Source of the DNA: Skeletonema tropicum
Lineage: Eukaryota > Bacillariophyta > Thalassiosirophyceae > Thalassiosirales > Thalassiosiraceae
DNA length: 64,000 bases
Assembly (NCBI GenBank): GCA_037178625.1
Contig: CM074149.1
Span: 992,001-1,056,000 of the forward strand
Reading direction: 5' to 3'
Positions 1 through 10,049 of the stretch are shown here, in pieces. The number at the start of each line of letters is the position of its first letter. The stretch's first letter is position 1. Made by a program: the position numbers and the translations under genes. The notes below the pieces were generated by a model. That model searched no databases. It was given only the letters and a program-made list of their open reading frames with translations, and had not been told where the DNA came from.

Positions 1-1
1 C

Positions 2-361
2 AGAGACACACTTGACGGGTGCATCATCCATGACAGAGACTTTGAATTTGACTACTTTGGCTTCAAGACCCTCGAAAAATCATACCTACTCAAAATTGAT
101 GGAAAGATTGCCGAGCGTCCTCAGCACATGCTCATGCGTGTTGCCGTCGGCATCCACATGGATGACATTGACCGTGTGAAAGAAACATATGATCTCCTCT
201 CCAAAGGATACTTCATTCACGCGACACCCACCCTTTTCAATGCAGGGACCCCAAACCCACAAATGTCTTCTTGCTTTCTCACTTGTATGAAGGCCGATTC
301 CATCGAATATATTATATATATATATATTATTATATGCCCTTTCCTCCTTCTTCCTACATAA
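2..361 (+). pseudogene. Ribonucleotide reductase large subunit, 3'-truncated fragment
   Basis: The frame is open from the window edge and encodes a segment typical of class I ribonucleoside-diphosphate reductase R1, the enzyme that reduces NDPs to dNDPs. Visible signatures are [48 protein letters not shown] [17 protein letters not shown], and SSCFL with the redox-active cysteine. Similarity stops abruptly after MKADSIE at base 307, where the family continues with GIYDTL. Instead the frame enters a TA microsatellite and stops at 361. No GT donor lies at the breakpoint and no later R1 exon was seen, so this looks like a truncated copy rather than an exon edge. The 5' part lies outside the window. 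An assembly break is the alternative explanation. Confidence 0.75.
308..335. repeat. TA-rich microsatellite at the R1 breakpoint
   Basis: Alternating TAT/ATA sequence begins exactly where homology to ribonucleotide reductase ends, so it marks the truncation junction. Confidence 0.8.
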
Positions 362-983
362 CGTATGTAGCTAACTCGTAACTCGAGCCTGGTTTGTACG
401 CATATTTTTTTAAGTTGCTTGTTTGTACTCTATTTTTTAAGCTGCTTATTTCTAATTCATGGACGTAGGAATTAGTAGTCGATTTTAAAAAAGCGCAACT
501 CTTCCGCCCACGGACAGATTCTGTTTTTCCGAGTAGCTCTAGCCATACTAAGTAAGTATAACTTACCTACATGTACGCTAACGCTTTACATGGTTAGTAG
601 AGTTAGTCTTTACTTTTTAGCTCTCCCTTAGTATGTCCGGTCGAATACTCTGTTTCGAATAAGTCCAAAAAGGCCTTTCCGTCAAGATGAGGCTCAATCC
701 TGTACAGGCCTTATTCTAGTCGGAGTTCGCGAGATTCTGTAAATACTCCGCGTTGAAATAAGTCCGAAAATGTCCTTTCCACATTTCCGGTATTTGTTTT
801 GTTGATGTGTTTGTGTGATGATGATGATGATGCAGTCTCATACACAAATATTACTACCTTCATGCAATGACATTTATCATTATTTTATTCATGCAATCAT
901 TCTTAACACTATTGTTTTTCTACATCTACATCTCTACAGAAATATTACCACCCAAGTACTACAACTACAACATCACAATCACA
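362..983. other. Intergenic region with a possible transposon-end relic
   Basis: No coding signal is seen. Bases 613-633 contain CTTTTTAGCTCTCCCT followed by TTAGTA. This closely resembles the right terminal repeat of the mariner-like element at 47676-49343 (GCTTTTTTAGCTCTCCCTGAAG, then TA). It may be a relic end of a related element, and might relate to the truncation of the reductase gene just upstream. No matching left end was found. Confidence 0.4.
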
Positions 984-3038
984 ATGCACATTTTCACCCC
1001 AGCCCGCTTGGCTCTTCTCCTCCTTGGCATGGCTGCTCAAGCTCATGCTCAGACATGCTTTGGTGCTGATGGTATTAAACTGAAGGAAGCAGTTGGTAAA
1101 GTTGTTGCGGGCACTTGGGCCAATGATGATGACTCTGCTAAATTTGGATCGGTTGAGAACTGGTGCACCAACCAAGTCACCACCATGTACCAATTGTTCA
1201 AAGGTAGAACTACCTTCAATGCAGATATTTCGAAATGGAATACATCCTCTGTTACTAGCATGGATCAGATGTTCAGTTCTGCATCTGCCTTCAACCAGAA
1301 CATTACAGGCTGGGATACATCTTCTGTTCTTCACATGGGAAGCATGTTCCGTTCTGCATCTGCATTCAATCAAGACATTGGAGGCTGGGATACATCTTCT
1401 GTTACTTTCATGAGTTTGATGTTCTATCAAGCATCTAACTTCAACCAAGCAATTGGAGACTGGGATACATCCAAAGTTAGATACATGGTGAACCTGTTCC
1501 GTTCTGCATCTGCCTTCAACCAAGCAATTGGAAGCTGGGATACATCCAAAGTTATTCACATGAATGGCATGTTTCAGTCTGCATCTGCATTCAACCAAGA
1601 CATTTCAGGCTGGGATACATCCAAAGTTACTAACATGAATGGCATGTTCCGTGAAGCATCTGCCTTCAACCAAGACATTTCAGGCTGGGATACATCCTCT
1701 GTTATTTACGTACAATACATGTTCTACATTGCATCTGCCTTCAATCAAAACCTCTGTGCATGGAAGGACAAGTTCCCTTACGGACAAGCAACTGATATCT
1801 TCACAGACTCAGGTTGCACCAACCAAGCAACTCCAACTTCTGATCAGAGTGCATTTTGTGCTGGTTCTGCTGTTCAGTGCCAAGACTACACACATCCTCC
1901 TACGAAGTCTCCAACAACTTCTCCAACAGCCAATCCTTCAAAAGCTCCTTCTCCAGGACCAACCAATCAACCAGAGCCCTCCCAGTCTCCAACGAATTCT
2001 CCAACAAACTCTCCAACACCTGCACTTGAGAGCTGGGACCTTGAGCTTACTTCAGTCGACAGCAACTTTGACAAAGATAGTGGAAGTGAAATCACCCTAA
2101 CCTACAAGATTGGGGCAGGCCGCGAGTTCAAATTCACCATACTCAAAAAAGGATGCGACGAAGCAATTGATAGTGCCATCATCATCCCTACCAACCATAC
2201 TTCTCCCAATGAGGATGACCCTTCCCTTGAAAACCTCAGTGTCTTTTTGGATGTGGAGAAAAACACAATTGTGGGCAGTAACATCTGGTATCCTGCTACT
2301 AAGTCTGTTGTGTTTTGTTTCAGTCTCTGGTTGCCTTCTAGCTCCAGTGGTGAAGTGATCAAGAAACTTGAGCATGACATTGAAGTTGAACTCAACTTTG
2401 AGAACAACTTTCAAATTCAGGATGATGCCAATCTTGCCCAGATTTCCCTTGGTTCCAATGAGACGAGCGCAGCTGTGGACAAGTACATTGAGGCTTGTAC
2501 TTGCAACAACAAGGAGGAATTCATCTGCAACACGAACACTCTTGGTGTTGATGACTATTTGAATGTGTGCATTCGTTCACTTGATGAAGAAGTGGAGATT
2601 GATTCCCTCAACAGCCTCAAGATGGTTCAAGAAGACAGGGCATTTGATATTGTGCGGAAGAAGACTCTTGTTGACAGTTCCATCTCCTCCAAGTCCAAGG
2701 TTGCACTCAAGAATGGTGTTCATGTTGCTTCTGTCATTCCTGCTAGCTTCTTCAGCTACGAGTCCTCTTCCATTGCTCAAGTGTCTGGTGTTGTGTTCCT
2801 CAAGCTTGCTGAAAGTCGTCGTCGCCTAGCTGTTGAGATTGATGATTCTACTTCATCTGCTACTCATGCTCGTGCTTTGCAAATTGCTGATCAGGAATCT
2901 GCATTTGCTATGGAAGTTCAGCTCGAGAAGAATGAGTTGGGAGTTGATGCCGATTCCAATGGTGCCATCTATGCAGTCATGACTGGGTTTGGTGTAACTG
3001 CTGCTGTTGTTACTGCTACTGCTATCGTGATGTTGTGA
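984..3038 (+). CDS. Secreted/cell-surface DUF285 (BspA-like) repeat protein
   Basis: A 684-residue protein. The ATG at 984 was preferred over the upstream in-frame ATG at 867 because it begins a clean signal peptide (MHIFTPARLALLLLGMAAQAHA, then QTC). Residues of about 60-250 hold seven 25-residue repeats of the form WDTSSVTxMxxMFxxASAFNQxIxG, the signature of the DUF285/BspA-like family of surface proteins. A Pro/Thr/Ser-rich stalk of SPT/NSPT units follows, then an acidic unique region, then a hydrophobic C-terminal helix ending AAVVTATAIVML that could serve as a membrane or GPI anchor. The layout is signal, repeat head, stalk, tail and anchor. The molecular role is unknown; adhesion or wall association is inference from the family. 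Confidence 0.85.
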   Translation: MHIFTPARLALLLLGMAAQAHAQTCFGADGIKLKEAVGKVVAGTWANDDDSAKFGSVENWCTNQVTTMYQLFKGRTTFNADISKWNTSSVTSMDQMFSSASAFNQNITGWDTSSVLHMGSMFRSASAFNQDIGGWDTSSVTFMSLMFYQASNFNQAIGDWDTSKVRYMVNLFRSASAFNQAIGSWDTSKVIHMNGMFQSASAFNQDISGWDTSKVTNMNGMFREASAFNQDISGWDTSSVIYVQYMFYIASAFNQNLCAWKDKFPYGQATDIFTDSGCTNQATPTSDQSAFCAGSAVQCQDYTHPPTKSPTTSPTANPSKAPSPGPTNQPEPSQSPTNSPTNSPTPALESWDLELTSVDSNFDKDSGSEITLTYKIGAGREFKFTILKKGCDEAIDSAIIIPTNHTSPNEDDPSLENLSVFLDVEKNTIVGSNIWYPATKSVVFCFSLWLPSSSSGEVIKKLEHDIEVELNFENNFQIQDDANLAQISLGSNETSAAVDKYIEACTCNNKEEFICNTNTLGVDDYLNVCIRSLDEEVEIDSLNSLKMVQEDRAFDIVRKKTLVDSSISSKSKVALKNGVHVASVIPASFFSYESSSIAQVSGVVFLKLAESRRRLAVEIDDSTSSATHARALQIADQESAFAMEVQLEKNELGVDADSNGAIYAVMTGFGVTAAVVTATAIVML
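1212..1770 (+). repeat. 75-bp tandem coding repeats (DUF285 units)
   Basis: Seven in-frame units of 75 bp, each containing a GGCTGGGATACATC-like core. They remain similar at the DNA level, which suggests recent amplification or gene conversion within the gene. Confidence 0.85.
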
Positions 3039-4092
3039 TGGTAGGGGATGCATTTGTATGAAATTTAGAGTTAAGATGGGTCTCAAGTGCAGGGGGAGAC
3101 TCATTCGAGATTTGTGACATTGATACACAATGCATGGACAAGGATTGTTGTGAAAGGTTTCATGCAGAGGCTAGGAGCAGATATCGAAATAATGATGATA
3201 CACATCACATGGAGAACATGAAAGATAGGATTAGAAAAATAAATAGACTAATCCATCAAATTATAGGTGAACGACGTTGTATGGGCGGATATGGACATGA
3301 AAAACACTATCATATTACCTTTAGCAGCCTCACACCTTACCCTCACAAGAACAAGAAGAAGGAGTGTGTAGTAATATTATAGATACATGAAAGTACAAGA
3401 TAATGTGTAACTGTGTAGACTTGTGCTTGTGCTTTGTGTTCGTTGTTATTATGATGCAAAGGTAGCTAAAATATATATTGGAGCAATGATTGAATTTGAA
3501 TTTAGAATTCGCTTTGCCTCGTATGATAATATTAAGAAGTTCACAGTACAAATTTTATTATCATTACGCAGAGGATTCCGACTCATGTTGTAGGATCATT
3601 GAAGTCTATATTTCTAGTGCTAGTGACAATGGAAGTGCTGCTGTGTGCGTAAACCGCGAAGGCCAATCGAAACAATAAATCAACATCACACAACATACCA
3701 CACTCGCCTCATCAATTATCATCCATCGCTGCTTCTAACACTAACACTAAAAACTCGCCGCAGATGTAGATTTATCCAAATAAGTACAATAGTATATCAA
3801 CAATACTCTTGTGAATGCACTCATCACTCAGCCCAAAAGACGGAGGAACACGAAGTCATGGTCCGTCGAAGCAATCTACTTATGAGGACACGATCGAGGA
3901 AGGATAGTCAACTTCAACTCTCAGTGGGGATAAATATTTTGGCTAGCCTGAGATTTAAGGGGGGGATGAGAAGTCGAATGTCAGTCAGTAATAAAATAGT
4001 GAGGGGGTATAAAATCCTCACAACATTTTCTTCTTCTCAGATTTCTAGGTGTATCCCTACGAAACTGGCTCACGCACAACGCACAACTCATG
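3039..4092. other. Intergenic region without supported genes
   Basis: Short open frames here show no domain, composition or splice signal that supports coding. Nothing else was recognised before the MITE at 4095. Confidence 0.5.
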
Positions 4093-4094
4093 TA

Positions 4095-4273
4095 CAGTTT
4101 GTCCACAGAAATTGCCCGCGGGAGTGTCAGCTCATGGGGGCGGGCAAATATCGTGGACGGGCAATTACTGAAACGGCAGTGTTAGTGTCCGGAATTCTCG
4201 TGTCCGGATTTATGAGCCGGAAAATACTGTGGACGGGCATATCTTCAGGCGGGCAATTTCTGTAGACACACTG
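4095..4273. mobile_element. Mariner-like MITE with TA target duplication
   Basis: A 179-bp element with inverted ends. The left end reads CAGTTTGTCCACAGAAATTG and the right end, reverse-complemented, reads CAGTGTGTCTACAGAAATTG. The arms agree at about 23 of 25 positions through GCCCGC. TA dinucleotides at 4093-4094 and 4274-4275 flank it, as expected for Tc1/mariner insertions. The interior repeats GGACGGGCA and GTCCGGA motifs in both orientations and has no coding capacity. It is therefore a non-autonomous element. Confidence 0.8.
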
Positions 4274-4424
4274 TACTTCACAATCATGAGCGAAGCCAGA
4301 GTCAGAGACGCCGTCACCGTACCATCACGGCCAACAATAAACAACCATGATGAAGAAGAAACTACCATCACTTATCGTAGCCACCATCACGCTACTCTTC
4401 TTCTTCTCTACAGCCGCATCACCC

Positions 4425-5572
4425 TGTCACAGGGAATGACTCTCTTCCGGTATCCTGATACCGGTACGACAGTCATCCTTCCTGTTCACACGTGTCAAGT
4501 AGCAACCACGGAATGACTCCGTGATTGATCCTCTCCCACAAGATGACGTCGCACGTTGGTGCTCTATCATCACCTTTGGATAGCCCACTTCTTGCTTCTT
4601 CTTCTAAGTAGTAGTAGTCACCATGATATCCAGTGTTCCTAGTGGTCTCTTCTGGCTCTAGTTGCACAATCAATACCGGTCCTTATTTGCTTGTGACATT
4701 ATTTATAAATATTTCCATCCAGTTTACTGGGTGCAAAGCGATAAGATTCTTTCATCGGTCGAAGCGGCGCTGTGAGAAAGGTGAAGAAAATAATCAACGC
4801 ACATCAACTCAGGGGAGTGGGTGTGTGAACGAAGTCAAAAACACGGTTGATTCTCTTCTAGCCAAATTAAAAGTATCCATCCTACCATACGTGGACGTGC
4901 GATGAACCCCTCGAGATAATGTCTTGAGTGGCGCCTTGTGCAGTCATGCGTTGGACGGCATGTGATTGAAGTGATTTCGACGTGTTGACACCAATAATAC
5001 ATGAACGAGGCTATGGGGCTGAGGTCATCAACATCAAAAGGAAAAATGCTATTGAGCGATGGATCCTATGAAAGGAAAATTGCTATTGAGCGATGGATCC
5101 TGCGATAATAATTAATTATTGCATGTGGGGGGAGAAGCTGTTCTCTTATCCTACCCTTACATGAAGAGAGGCATCCGCTAAGAGCGATGATAACCTCACA
5201 TACGAAACCTTATGGTATAGTCTGTGTAAGACGCTAGTCGCAATGGGCGGACTCTCGGGCCGGAGTGGGAGAGTTAAAGATATGATACATGCTGGTTAAG
5301 GATCAGCGTGTGCGTTAATAAAGCTATCGGAGAGTGCATGTTGTCGTGTGGGCATAACAAGATCGGGAACTTCTGAGTTCGGTCACGAAGAGCCTTGACG
5401 CAGCCATCTAGCTAGAGATGGAGTGTTTGGTTATGTGCAGGTGCCGAGGCTATAATGTTCGCTTTGCTCGAGAGAACACCTCAAAGGCAAATCGATTATA
5501 CCCATGGGGTGGGAGGTCGTTATTGCGCTATAGAACCACCTACTCTAATTCATAAAATATTACTGCTCCTTA
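4425..5572 (+). mobile_element. Partial LTR retrotransposon: 5' LTR plus leader
   Basis: Bases 4425-4698 are a 274-bp LTR running from TGTCACAG to TTGTGACA. It is clearly homologous, with small indels, to the two LTRs at 25062 and 30103. Homology continues past the LTR into the leader of the complete element: GCAAAG after the GTTTACTGGGTGC stretch, GTGGACGTGCGATGAAC, GTGGGGGGAGAAG, and CCACCTACTCTAATTCATAAAA against about 26190-26215. It then stops near 5572. There is no 3' LTR. This is an older, 3'-deleted member of the same family. Confidence 0.8.
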
Positions 5573-6419
5573 ACTTACGATTTCCTTCTCTTTCATGAAT
5601 GAAAATCGTTTGGAGGAGAAGAAGAAGAACTCTTCCACACACTTGACTAGATTAGGATGATATGCACATGCTGGAATCCATGAGCATATGAAATTGTATC
5701 AATGGTCGCTTCAAACCGAGCTAAGGATAAATGATACGGAGAAAACTAGCCACCGTATAAAGTGATATACAGGCACATTTGAGCGCAACTCAGAGTCTAC
5801 TTCGTGCATGCGTTGTAGTAGAATTCAGTGGAGATCAAAGAGATGATGACAATGGCAAGAACATTAGCAATAGATATCCAACACATACTATTGCATCAAT
5901 CTTTCTTTGCCTTGTAGCCTTGCACTTGTATCATTACAGATCGACATTTGACCTTGAACTACAGCCAAGCGATAGAGCGCAATGACAGGATTCGAATGGT
6001 GGTTGAATCGTCTCAATCCGACAGGGAGGAAAAGATTTATGGATGGATTTCTGGATTTAAGATCATTTCGAGTATAGGATGAGGAAGGATGAGGATGCTT
6101 CCGTTCGATAGAGCTCGACGAGAGCTTTCCAGAACTCCACTGAGATCGCCTTCTCTCTAGAGAATGAATGAAAGAACACTAGCAATGGATATCCAACACA
6201 TACTATTGCATCAATCGTTCTTTGCCTTGCAGCCTTGCACTTGCAAACATTGATCAAGGAAATAACTAGTAATGCTTGTAATAACATCGACAAACGCAAC
6301 AGGGCTATACTTTTACTTTTACTCACTATACACACAGCAATTACTCTCACTCATATCCACTTCTAATGAGGATGACGTCGTACACATACACACTAACGTC
6401 TTTCTTTCTTCAAGCAACT
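5573..6419. other. Intergenic region with a 62-bp direct repeat
   Basis: No gene is supported. A block of about 62 bp is present twice, at 5868-5930 and 6181-6243, differing at only a few positions. It begins AGCAATAGATATCCAACACA and continues into TTTGCCTTGTAGCCTTGCAC. Confidence 0.6.
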
Positions 6420-7562
6420 CTAACGGCGGAGTTTGCCCCTGCCCCTGCCCCTACGTAAAAACTTCTTCTTTGCAGAAGACATGTTGTTACGAGATTTGTT
6501 GCCAACTTCCTCTTCGTTACGAACAAACTCTTCATCTTCATCATCCGATGATGATGATGAAGAAGAAGAGGAAGATGACGAAGACATTGACGCAGACGAC
6601 GAACTGTCACTGCTATCCACCCCAACATCATCATCATCATCCTCCTCCTCCTCTTCCTCCAATGCACAATTAGTACTCCTCCTAACACCCTCCTCCGCCT
6701 TCTTCAAAATAATCTGCCACTTCTTCACCTCCGCCTCCTTCACCCTCAAAGCCTCCTCTTGCACCTCCACCTCCTTATACAACTTGATCAAAAACAATGA
6801 CCGTAACTGACTATCTACCACCTTGCGTGTTTCAATCATTTCTTTTTCCGCCTTGGCCAATTCCGTCTTGTGATGGTGTAGTTCCGTCTTGATGCGGTGT
6901 TTGTGTTCCATGGTGACACCGACGGATCGGATGGATTTACGTGTACATTTTTTAATGGCTGCTTCGTGTTGGGTGATTTTTTGTTCGAGTGTGCCTAGAC
7001 GGTAGAGACTATCTTTGTATTTGATTTGACTTTGTTCTACCCATTCATTGCGCTGTTCATTCTGTGCCGAATACGACGAAGAAGAGGAGGTAGCACTGTT
7101 GTTGTTTTTGTTTTTGTTTTTGTTGTTGGAGATCATCCATCGCTGTTGTTCCATCCGTACTATCTCTTCAGCATCATTCTCCATCTCTTCGAGAGTATTC
7201 ACAACATCTCTTGGGAGAGACTTCTTTGCCTTGTTGGTGGAACTGGTAGATGCCGCTGCTCGTTTTAATTGTTTCAATTTAAGTGCCTTGGACTTGGTGG
7301 CGTCGGCTTTTAACTTTTGTTCCCATTTGAGTACATCGTCTCTGATGTTACTTCCGCCGCCTTTGTTGTTGGAGGAGGAAGACGAAGATAAATCGAAAGT
7401 ATTTTTAATCATGTCTTGAAAGGAGGAGGTGGCGCTCCCCCGCTCTTTGTTGAGATGATCTTCGAGGAGTAACAGTTCATCCTGTTGACTGTCTTCTGTG
7501 TCGGAGGATGGACAGAATATGTCTTCTGGGAAGGAGATTGATTTCGAGACGCTTGAGGTCAT
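6420..7562 (-). CDS. Hypothetical acidic/serine-rich coiled-coil protein
   Basis: A single-exon 380-residue frame starting with MTSSVSKSISFPEDIF. Low-complexity Ser and Asn runs (residues of about 55-65 and 140-165) interrupt charged helical stretches. Residues of about 180-300 (KITQHEAAIKKC, HHHKTELAKAEKEMIETRKV, EVEVQEEALRVKEAEVKKW) have coiled-coil character. They are followed by a Glu/Asp run, a long Ser tract, and a basic C-terminus containing RRGRGRGKLRR, which could bind nucleic acid or act as a nuclear signal. Much of the reverse frame is open only because of the low complexity. No family was recognised. It is divergent from a possible small gene at 7731. Confidence 0.65.
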   Translation of the reverse strand: MTSSVSKSISFPEDIFCPSSDTEDSQQDELLLLEDHLNKERGSATSSFQDMIKNTFDLSSSSSSNNKGGGSNIRDDVLKWEQKLKADATKSKALKLKQLKRAAASTSSTNKAKKSLPRDVVNTLEEMENDAEEIVRMEQQRWMISNNKNKNKNNNSATSSSSSYSAQNEQRNEWVEQSQIKYKDSLYRLGTLEQKITQHEAAIKKCTRKSIRSVGVTMEHKHRIKTELHHHKTELAKAEKEMIETRKVVDSQLRSLFLIKLYKEVEVQEEALRVKEAEVKKWQIILKKAEEGVRRSTNCALEEEEEEDDDDDVGVDSSDSSSSASMSSSSSSSSSSSSSDDEDEEFVRNEEEVGNKSRNNMSSAKKKFLRRGRGRGKLRR

Positions 7563-7730
7563 GTTGATGGTGTTGATGCTTTCTGGATAGACTGAGAGGT
7601 TTGAGTGATGCGTAAGTGATGATGCGTATGATGTGATGAAAGCTGGTCGGCTGTGTAGAGGATTGCAAGATGATAGGATGACGTGATCGAGATAGATGCT
7701 ACCGAAGAATCTAGCTGAAAGTAAATCTCA

Positions 7731-7952
7731 ATGACTAACAAAGACGCCGCCGCCGCAGTAACTACACAGCAAGATCTGGTGCTGTATCGATATCGTCCAG
7801 TGGATGTTCAGGTCCAGGCTATTGCTTCACTCTTTGATTATCAACAACGATGCATGCAATTGCTCTCACAAAAAGAAGAGGAGCACGAACATCGTGTGAG
7901 AGGATTTTGGTTCGCGCCAAAAAAGAGAGGGCGAATTGAGAGGAGAAAATGA
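7731..7952 (+). CDS. Possible small protein (73 aa), weak support
   Basis: A short frame, MTNKDAAAAVTTQQDL to RGRIERRK, lies 168 bp upstream of and divergent from the coiled-coil gene. Its acidic helix QKEEEHEH followed by a basic tail is plausible for a small protein, but no family was recognised and chance is quite possible. Confidence 0.25.
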   Translation: MTNKDAAAAVTTQQDLVLYRYRPVDVQVQAIASLFDYQQRCMQLLSQKEEEHEHRVRGFWFAPKKRGRIERRK

Positions 7953-8422
7953 GTGTTGTTTCACGGACAGAATGTTTGAGAGAAAGAGAAAAGTGTCGTT
8001 TCCTACAATACTTTGGAATCCTTTTGCTCTCCCAAGGGGCTGCCGGTATCCCCTCGAGGAGATGGATCCAGTATTATAAGTATTATAATGTACATACTTA
8101 AGTATGATATCATTTGATTTGATTTTGATGCAATAGGTAAAGTAACTCACTCTGGAATGAAGCAAAATTAAGCTAGCAAAAGGTAACTATGACTCCAGGG
8201 TCTGTGCAGGTACCGATAGGACACTAGCTTGCAAGCTATACAGAAAGCAAACAGATAATATATTATGTAGAACTTCGCCGAAGATAAATCTGTATGCAAT
8301 GCAGTATCGTAGATCGTAGCAATAGATAGCGCATGGCGCAAAGTAAAGATCATAAAGCAAGTCGACAAATACTCTCTCTGTCTCCATATACTACTTACTT
8401 TCACTTTCACTTCCTCAACAAC
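7953..8422. other. Intergenic region, nothing recognised
   Basis: Overlapping short frames on both strands, with no supporting motif. Confidence 0.4.
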
Positions 8423-8917
8423 ATGCTCGACCATCGCCATCGTGATCTCATTGCCATCGCACTAGCCACTGTGGCATTTTTTGCCATGAGCAAGGTGGCT
8501 GCATCGCCCACTTCAATCCGTCATCTTCGTGGCCCAGACATTGAACTCGCGAAGACTTGCTTGCTGCTTTTGTCAAGGAGGAAGAAGAAAAAAGGCATCT
8601 CAGTGCTACTCCTCCTCCAGAAGACTCCACGTACTCGTCTACTCCCACGCCTATCCCAGCTGAATGTAACAATCCTTGTCAAGACGATGAGGTGTGTGAT
8701 CGGCAGTCACCTAATGTCCGTGCTAAATGTCACACCAAGTGCACTGCATTTCCCTCCGAAGAAGCCTGCACGGGCAACCGCATGTGCGTTTACAGCACGT
8801 TCGATTGTCAAGGGTATGCTATGATGTATTCAATGGCTTTTTGAGTGCCAGTGCCAGCAATCTGAAAGCTCGTATTTGTGCAGGCATTCCGAGTGCCGTG
8901 CGTTTGTTCGAGAGTAA
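8423..8917 (+). pseudogene. Small secreted cysteine-rich protein, frameshifted, with one intron
   Basis: The ATG at 8423 starts a signal-peptide-like segment (ALATVAFFAMSKVAASP) followed by SIRHLRGPDIELAK. The cysteine-rich remainder lies in another frame from about 8545: LLAAFVKEEEEKRHLS, then CNNPCQDDEVCDR, CHTKC, ACTGNRMC and DCQ. A one-base shift near 8541-8556 must join them, and no GT-AG intron fits there. A 70-bp GT-AG intron at 8814-8883 (GTATGC to TTTGTGCAG) extends the reading frame through CQGHSECRAFVRE to a stop at 8915-8917. The pattern suggests a secreted disulfide-rich peptide whose gene is now broken, or a base-call error. Function is unknown. Confidence 0.5.
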
Positions 8918-10049
8918 GGGGAGGGTAATGACTTGCAGCTTAGAGAATGAGCCGAAGATGGAGAGTAGAACATATGTATGGGAAGCTGTAAAAGATAGCA
9001 CAATCATACTTATGAGACATGATCTTATCGCGAAGTTTCGTACTAGTTTTATCGCTTATTTCAGATTCATTTAATATCTTCCTATTGATCCTTCATGTTC
9101 TCTTGAGTGTTCTCTATCCATTCTGTATAATAGGTTCCAGCGATTAAACATACCCGGAGAGAGCGATTTAAAAGGCGTTCAACTCGACAACCCCATTTAC
9201 CCAATGGATCAGCACATAAGAGAATCATTAGCGAAGCGCTCTACTACTACTAGTGCTAGTCCTGCCTTAGGAGTAGTGAAGCCTCACAGTTTCCTGCATC
9301 TGGGGCTGCAGCTGTGTCACCTGTCATCTGTTTTAGTTTTACTTTTACCACTTCTAATTGATGGAATATTCTACACCTATAGCACGCTTGCTATCCAACA
9401 GGTTACGAAACAAAAACAGAAACAGAAACAGAAACAGAAAGGGACTGAATACATATACATTAACATTATCCATCACATACTCATCCAGCGGATGACTACG
9501 GACTGCATCTTTGATCAGCTTTTTCTCACTGGACAAAACTAACGCTAAAGCTGAACAGTTAGTTCCTCCGTCAGGAGAACTGCTAAGAACCTTGAAGTAA
9601 GGCCCCGCTTTACATAGGGGTGCCATCGGTGCCACGCCAACACCAACACTGGTTTGATGTAGATGTAGCCAGATGCACGCGGACGCGGAAGTATCCGGTA
9701 CATATTGAATTTTTCTGGACTGAGTACCGCTAAGAAAAGGTAACGCCATCAACAATCCTCCGTTAGGAGAACTGCTAAGAACTTTAGTTGCGCCACGCCA
9801 ACACTGGTTTGATTATCAGATGCACGCGGAAGAAAAAATAACGCATTTAATACGCAATTTTAACGCCCAACGGTATCGCAGCGCTTGATAGTGCCAAGAG
9901 GAGAAGAAAATTGGTGCGCTACCGGTAAAGACTTTTGTCCGAGTGGGCAGGTATTCACGCTGTATACCGAGATAAGTTGTTGTTATGCCATGCGCACACT
10001 ATTTGTGTTCCAATAACGATTATCAAACTAAAGATAAAGACTACAATCC
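8918..10049. other. Intergenic region with a diverged direct repeat
   Basis: No gene is supported. Segments at about 9564-9680 and 9752-9835 share TCAGGAGAACTGCTAAGAAC-like sequence, then GCCACGCCAACAC and CAGATGCACGCGG, with internal deletions in the second copy. A short (CAGAAA)n run lies at 9415-9440. Confidence 0.5.

Noticed and set aside
945..1598. 217-residue antisense frame in the DUF285 gene
   Set aside because: Same cause: 75-bp repeats keep the antisense frame open.
3645..4265. 206-residue open frame overlapping the MITE
   Set aside because: It runs into the transposon, has no domain, and its composition looks like translated non-coding DNA.
5340..5420. 5S-rRNA-like string on the minus strand (CCGAACTCAGAAGT)
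   Set aside because: Only about 14 bases match. The rest of a 5S fold is missing and the stretch lies within the LTR leader.
6433..6810. Sense-strand Ser/Asp-rich frame over the coiled-coil gene
   Set aside because: Low-complexity shadow of the Ser and Glu/Asp codons on the opposite strand.
9204..9542. 112-residue frame with a KQKQKQ tract
   Set aside because: The tract is a CAGAAA microsatellite and the remainder has no supporting feature.
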